Assembly: GCF_040954835.1 (NCBI RefSeq)
Contig: NC_090718.1
Span: 14,709,532-14,773,531 of the forward strand
Length of the DNA: 64,000 nt
Source: Lepisosteus oculatus
Taxonomy: Eukaryota; Chordata; Actinopteri; Semionotiformes; Lepisosteidae
Reading direction: 5' to 3'
The translations under genes and the position numbers were made by a program. This document shows positions 60,906 to 64,000 of this stretch, one piece after another. The notes beneath the pieces were generated by a model. That model did no database searches. It had not been told where the DNA came from and saw only the letters and a program-made list of their open reading frames with translations. Position 1 is the stretch's first letter. Each line of letters starts with the position of its first letter.

Positions 60906-62007
60906 ATGGCTACTTTTGATTTACGAAAGTTTGTGGAGGAACCTTCCTTTGAGCAGCTGGATAGGTGTAGGAAGGACGAGTTGTTCCAGATTGCAGATCA
61001 CTTCCGGATTCAGGTTTCGACGCAAGCTCTTAAAAGGGACATCAAGAGAGCTGTGGTGGATAGGCTGGTGGAGTTAGAGATCTTTGCACTAGCGAGCAGG
61101 GACGCTGGTTCTCCTGGGGCTGGTGCTAACCCTGCTATGGTGGTGGAAGAACAGGATGAGGCGCAGGGGGTGGCTGAAGACTTAGACGGAGGCTGAGGTC
61201 AAGGCCACATTACCTCCCTTTGATCCGTTCTCTCCAGTCTCCACCGGGTCAAAAAGCGAGACTCGCCTGAAAGTTTGTTTGGCCCGCTTCCACGGGGAGG
61301 CGCAGGAAAAAGCCCAGGTACGCCAGGCAGAACTTGAATTGCGCCCTGCAATTCGTAAGATGGAGATCGAGGCGGAGAAAGAGGTTAAGCTCCGACAGCT
61401 TGAGCTAGAAGCACGAAAGAATGCTCCTGCTGTGCAGCCGACCCACTCCGAGGCCTCTAGCGTGTCTCCTTTGCAAGATCCACTCTCGACCACCTTCGAT
61501 GTAAGTAAGCACATTGCTTTAGTTCCTCTGTTTAGGGAGACAGAAGTTGATTCGTACTTTGGTGCATTCGAGAGAATTGCCACATCACTTCGTTGGCCTG
61601 AGGAGGTCTGGTCACTGCTTTTGCAGTGCAGATTAGTGGGCAAAGCTCAGGAAGTTTGTTCTGCACTTTCTCTGGAAGAAAGTTTGCATTACGATACTGT
61701 GAAAGCTGCAATCTCACGGGCTTACGGATTAGTCCCCGAGGCTTATAGACAATGCTTCCGAAATCATTGTTAAGTGTCAGACCAGACTTTTGTTGAATTT
61801 GCGAGAGAGAAGGGCACTCTCTCTGATAAATGGGTTGTAGCCAGTAAAGTCAGTGAGTTTAACTCATTGTGTGAGTTAATGCTCGTAGAAGAATTTGAGA
61901 CTTGTTTGCCCGAACGCATTGTTGTGTATTTGAATGAGCGAAAAAAACTAATTTATCGCAAGCCGCTGTTCTTTTCAGAACAGGTTAGCTTTCCCTCACT
62001 GTCCTAG
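60906..62007 (+). pseudogene. Broken gag-like ORF of the LTR element
   Basis: Structural (gag-like) protein region. The first part (from the ATG at 60906) begins MATFDLRKFVEEPSFEQLDR and is open to 61196. The next part, rich in charged residues (EIEAEKEVKLRQLELEAR), continues in another frame from about 61189, so there is a frameshift there. A TAA at 61771-61773 interrupts that second frame, which is open again after it. The frame runs a few codons past the 61980 junction into LTR sequence. The SAP/SCAN-like layout is common in fish Gypsy-type elements. No CCHC zinc knuckle remains. Confidence 0.7.
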
Positions 62008-62160
62008 CCAGCTCCATTTTGTTTATTTTCTTTCCTTTGGCACCACTCTAGTTCCTTACCCTTATCATGCTTCCTAGTCCCTCACCAGAACCCACCTGCT
62101 TCCAAAAGAATTGTCCTAAACGTTACGCCCCTTTACCTCTAGGCACTTGGGGTCGTAACA
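61980..62160 (+). repeat. 3' LTR remnant (last 181 bp)
   Basis: Same length as, and about 96% identical to, 60583-60763; ends ggggtcgtaaca. Confidence 0.85.
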
Positions 62161-62305
62161 CCTTAAACTAACTATATCCTCTGACCACAGGATTAGGTGA
62201 CCTGCGCGACTGAGTAGGGCTATGATGCCACCAGGAACCCTCTCAATGCGCAACATAACATTGTTTTAATCAGCACATCCACACATATGAACAAAACATA
62301 TTTGG

Positions 62306-63320
62306 CTATTTTGATGGCTTTCCTATCTGGATTTTTTTGTATCTATCCATATCGCCAGAATTGAAAGCAGCTGTCCTGACTTTAAGTTTGGTGCGAATCT
62401 CGCCATTTACCCACGATTCCTGATCTGGATGTGTGCGAACAGTAATCCTGGGAACCACGTCTTCAATGCATTTACAATGTAACATAGTCCTTATACAGAT
62501 TGATTTTTTTTTTCCGGCAGCTTCGCGGAAGATCTGCCAGTCAGTAGTAGCACAACAGTGACTTAATATAAAATCCAATTCATCCGACCAACATTGAATG
62601 GGTCTTAACGCTGGCCTCTCCTGTTTAAGCTCCTGCTTGTAAACGGGAAGTAGCAGAATGGGGGCGTGATCGGATTTGCAGACAGGAGGTCGGGGGAGGG
62701 CTTTGTAGCCATCCCGGAAGGGAGTGTAAACATTGTCCAACGTGTTTGTTCCACGCGTCAGGCAGTTGATGTAAATTAGGCATTTTCTTCAAGTTCGCCC
62801 TGTTGAAATCACCCGCTATGATGGATGTGTATTCTCGTTTATGTTAAACTAATAGTGTAGTTCATCCAGTGCCCTTGTGAAATTTGCCTGCGGCGGAATA
62901 TACACCACTGTGAGAACTACCGATGTGAACTCCCTCGGTAAATAGAAAGGGCAACATTTTATTGTCAGATGGTCAAGATGTGTAGAGCATGAAGTTGAAA
63001 TAATCTCCACGTCTGTGCGCCAGGAATTGTTTACCATATTCACCTGACGGTGAATAGAAAATCCTCCTGGGAGGATAGCAGAGTCCAGAACAGACGGGTC
63101 AAGCCAGGTTATTGGAAGCGCCAGCATATTGGAGTTCTTGATGAAGCATTGCTCTCAGTTCATCCAGTTTATTGTCCAGTGACTGAACATTAGCAAGAAG
63201 TATACTTGGGAGTGGGGCACAATTGCTGCACTGCCTCAATCTCACCAGAACGCCTGCCCGTTTACCCCTCTTCCTGCGATGCCGTCTTCTTTCCAGTACA
63301 GGTACCAGTGAGATACCATA
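62306..63320 (-). pseudogene. LINE endonuclease domain fragment
   Basis: Minus-strand reading, 5' to 3': a basic stretch (RRHRRKRGKR), SILLANVQSLDNKLDEL, then SIHRQVNMVNNSWRTDV, FYLPREFTSVVLTVVYIPPQ, and in a later frame GYKALPRPPVCKSDHAPILL and WSDE. This order matches the apurinic-type endonuclease domain of fish jockey/CR1/L2-like LINE ORFs. At least one frameshift occurs between 62740 and 62849, and the reverse transcriptase is missing. Confidence 0.75.
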
Positions 63321-63591
63321 GTCCAGCTAGTCGGCAGTAATTATTGGTGTAGATTTAACTGTGCCAATATTCGATCTTATGTCCATAAGTGTTTGTCAGT
63401 CATATCTAATAACCGAGCAAACGGTATGTGCAGTTAGCAGTATGAAAAACAACAAAAAATAAAGAAATTACGAATGGGAGCTCACAGGCTTTCCTACTGT
63501 AAATATCTACTGTAGATATTACTGTGTACAGCTGCTTCACAGGGTAGAATTGTCAACTTTATCCATTCTGAATGTTTCTGTATCTTTAGAG

Positions 63592-63647
63592 TTCAATTCA
63601 ATTTATTTTATATAGCACCTTTCACAATAAGGTTGTCCCAAGGAAAT
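63592..63647. repeat. Dispersed retroposon tail
   Basis: ttcaattcaatttattttat, atagcacctttcaca and aaggttgtcccaagg; a relative of 56016-56080. Confidence 0.55.
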
Positions 63648-63732
63648 TATACTGGATCCAGGACCAGAAAAGACCTGGAAACGTTAAAAGTACATCATGT
63701 GTAGATGCTGTGTCACTGCATGTTCGCTGCAA

Positions 63733-63822
63733 AGGAACAAGTAAAGATGAAAAATAGAAAAGATCACTTGAAAAAGCCAAAATGTTTCTCCTTGATCTTT
63801 CAGTTTGGAACTAAGATTTACT
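63733..63822. repeat. Foldback repeat family, copy D (diverged)
   Basis: aaaggaacaagtaaagatga at the left and agatttacttg at the right resemble the arms of copy B. The middle is diverged (aaaatgtttctccttgatc). Confidence 0.35.
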
Positions 63823-64000
63823 TGTTTTAATATGGAGTGGGGACTCACCTGCAGTCCTGGGTGATTAGACTCTGGATCACATCAATCTCTCTCAACTCTA
63901 ATCACCCAACATCCCACTCATCAAACCCATTGATTTGGGACTTTTTAGATGATTTTAAAACATTCTGTTGGTAGATTTTCTGTGTGACAGCGGATGGATT

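Larger units (their letters stand above)
59910..62160 (+). mobile_element. Internally deleted LTR retrotransposon (Ty3/Gypsy-like)
   Basis: A 5' LTR (59910-60763) is followed by a primer binding site, a broken gag region, and only the last 181 bp of the 3' LTR (61980-62160). The LTR starts tgttacg and ends cgtaaca. The 181-bp 3' piece aligns with 60583-60763 without gaps and with about seven differences by eye. No pol or env remains. Candidate 5-bp target sites are cgtta before and cctta after, with one mismatch. The element cannot move by itself. Confidence 0.85.

Noticed and set aside
1-64000. tRNA or rRNA genes
   Set aside because: The only tRNA-like signals are the LTR primer site and decayed SINE heads, and the 5S match belongs to a SINE.

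Overview
The window is vertebrate nuclear DNA, most likely from a ray-finned fish. It has intron-split genes with GT-AG boundaries, vertebrate protein families, and fish-type repeats (a 5S rRNA-derived SINE, RTE/Rex-like LINE tails, a Ty3/Gypsy-like LTR element). I see no operons, CRISPR, phage or other prokaryotic content. I cannot name the species.

Layout: (1) 887-9187, plus: last seven coding exons of the kainate receptor subunit gene grik4; its 5' part lies left of the window. (2) 9188-19680: gene-poor spacer with the grik4 3' UTR, a pogo/Tigger-like transposase remnant, a 24-bp minisatellite and decayed SINEs. (3) 19681-21193, minus: a two-exon C2H2 zinc-finger gene, with a likely CCAAT-box promoter near 22.6 kb. 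(4) 24649-27157, minus: ufc1, the UFM1-conjugating enzyme, complete in six exons, one intron using a GC donor. (5) 28602-36329, plus: tomm40l, a mitochondrial outer-membrane import barrel, complete in nine coding exons and divergent from ufc1. Four of the five SINE copies lie in its introns and 3' UTR, beside a perfect 77-bp direct duplication. (6) 37.5-42.2 kb: spacer with a ribosomal S6 kinase pseudogene fragment and an orphan terminal-exon-like ORF. (7) 42252-46761, plus: a complete seven-exon class II cytokine receptor (about 501 aa). (8) 50967-57236, minus: bicdl2-like dynein cargo adaptor, complete in nine coding exons. (9) 57.3-64 kb: repeats, including an internally deleted LTR retroelement with an intact tRNA-Pro primer binding site and a LINE endonuclease fragment.

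The genes do not form one pathway: synaptic receptor, transcription factor, UFMylation, mitochondrial import, cytokine signalling and vesicle transport. The adjacency of ufc1 and tomm40l is shared with human 1q23.3, from general knowledge. All splice models were read by eye; for grik4, ufc1, tomm40l, the zinc-finger gene, the cytokine receptor and bicdl2 the exon phases add up to one continuous frame. I found no convincing new biological system. The items most worth a second look are the 77-bp identical duplication, the unplaced cytokine receptor, the GC-AG intron, the 5S SINE and the foldback repeat family.
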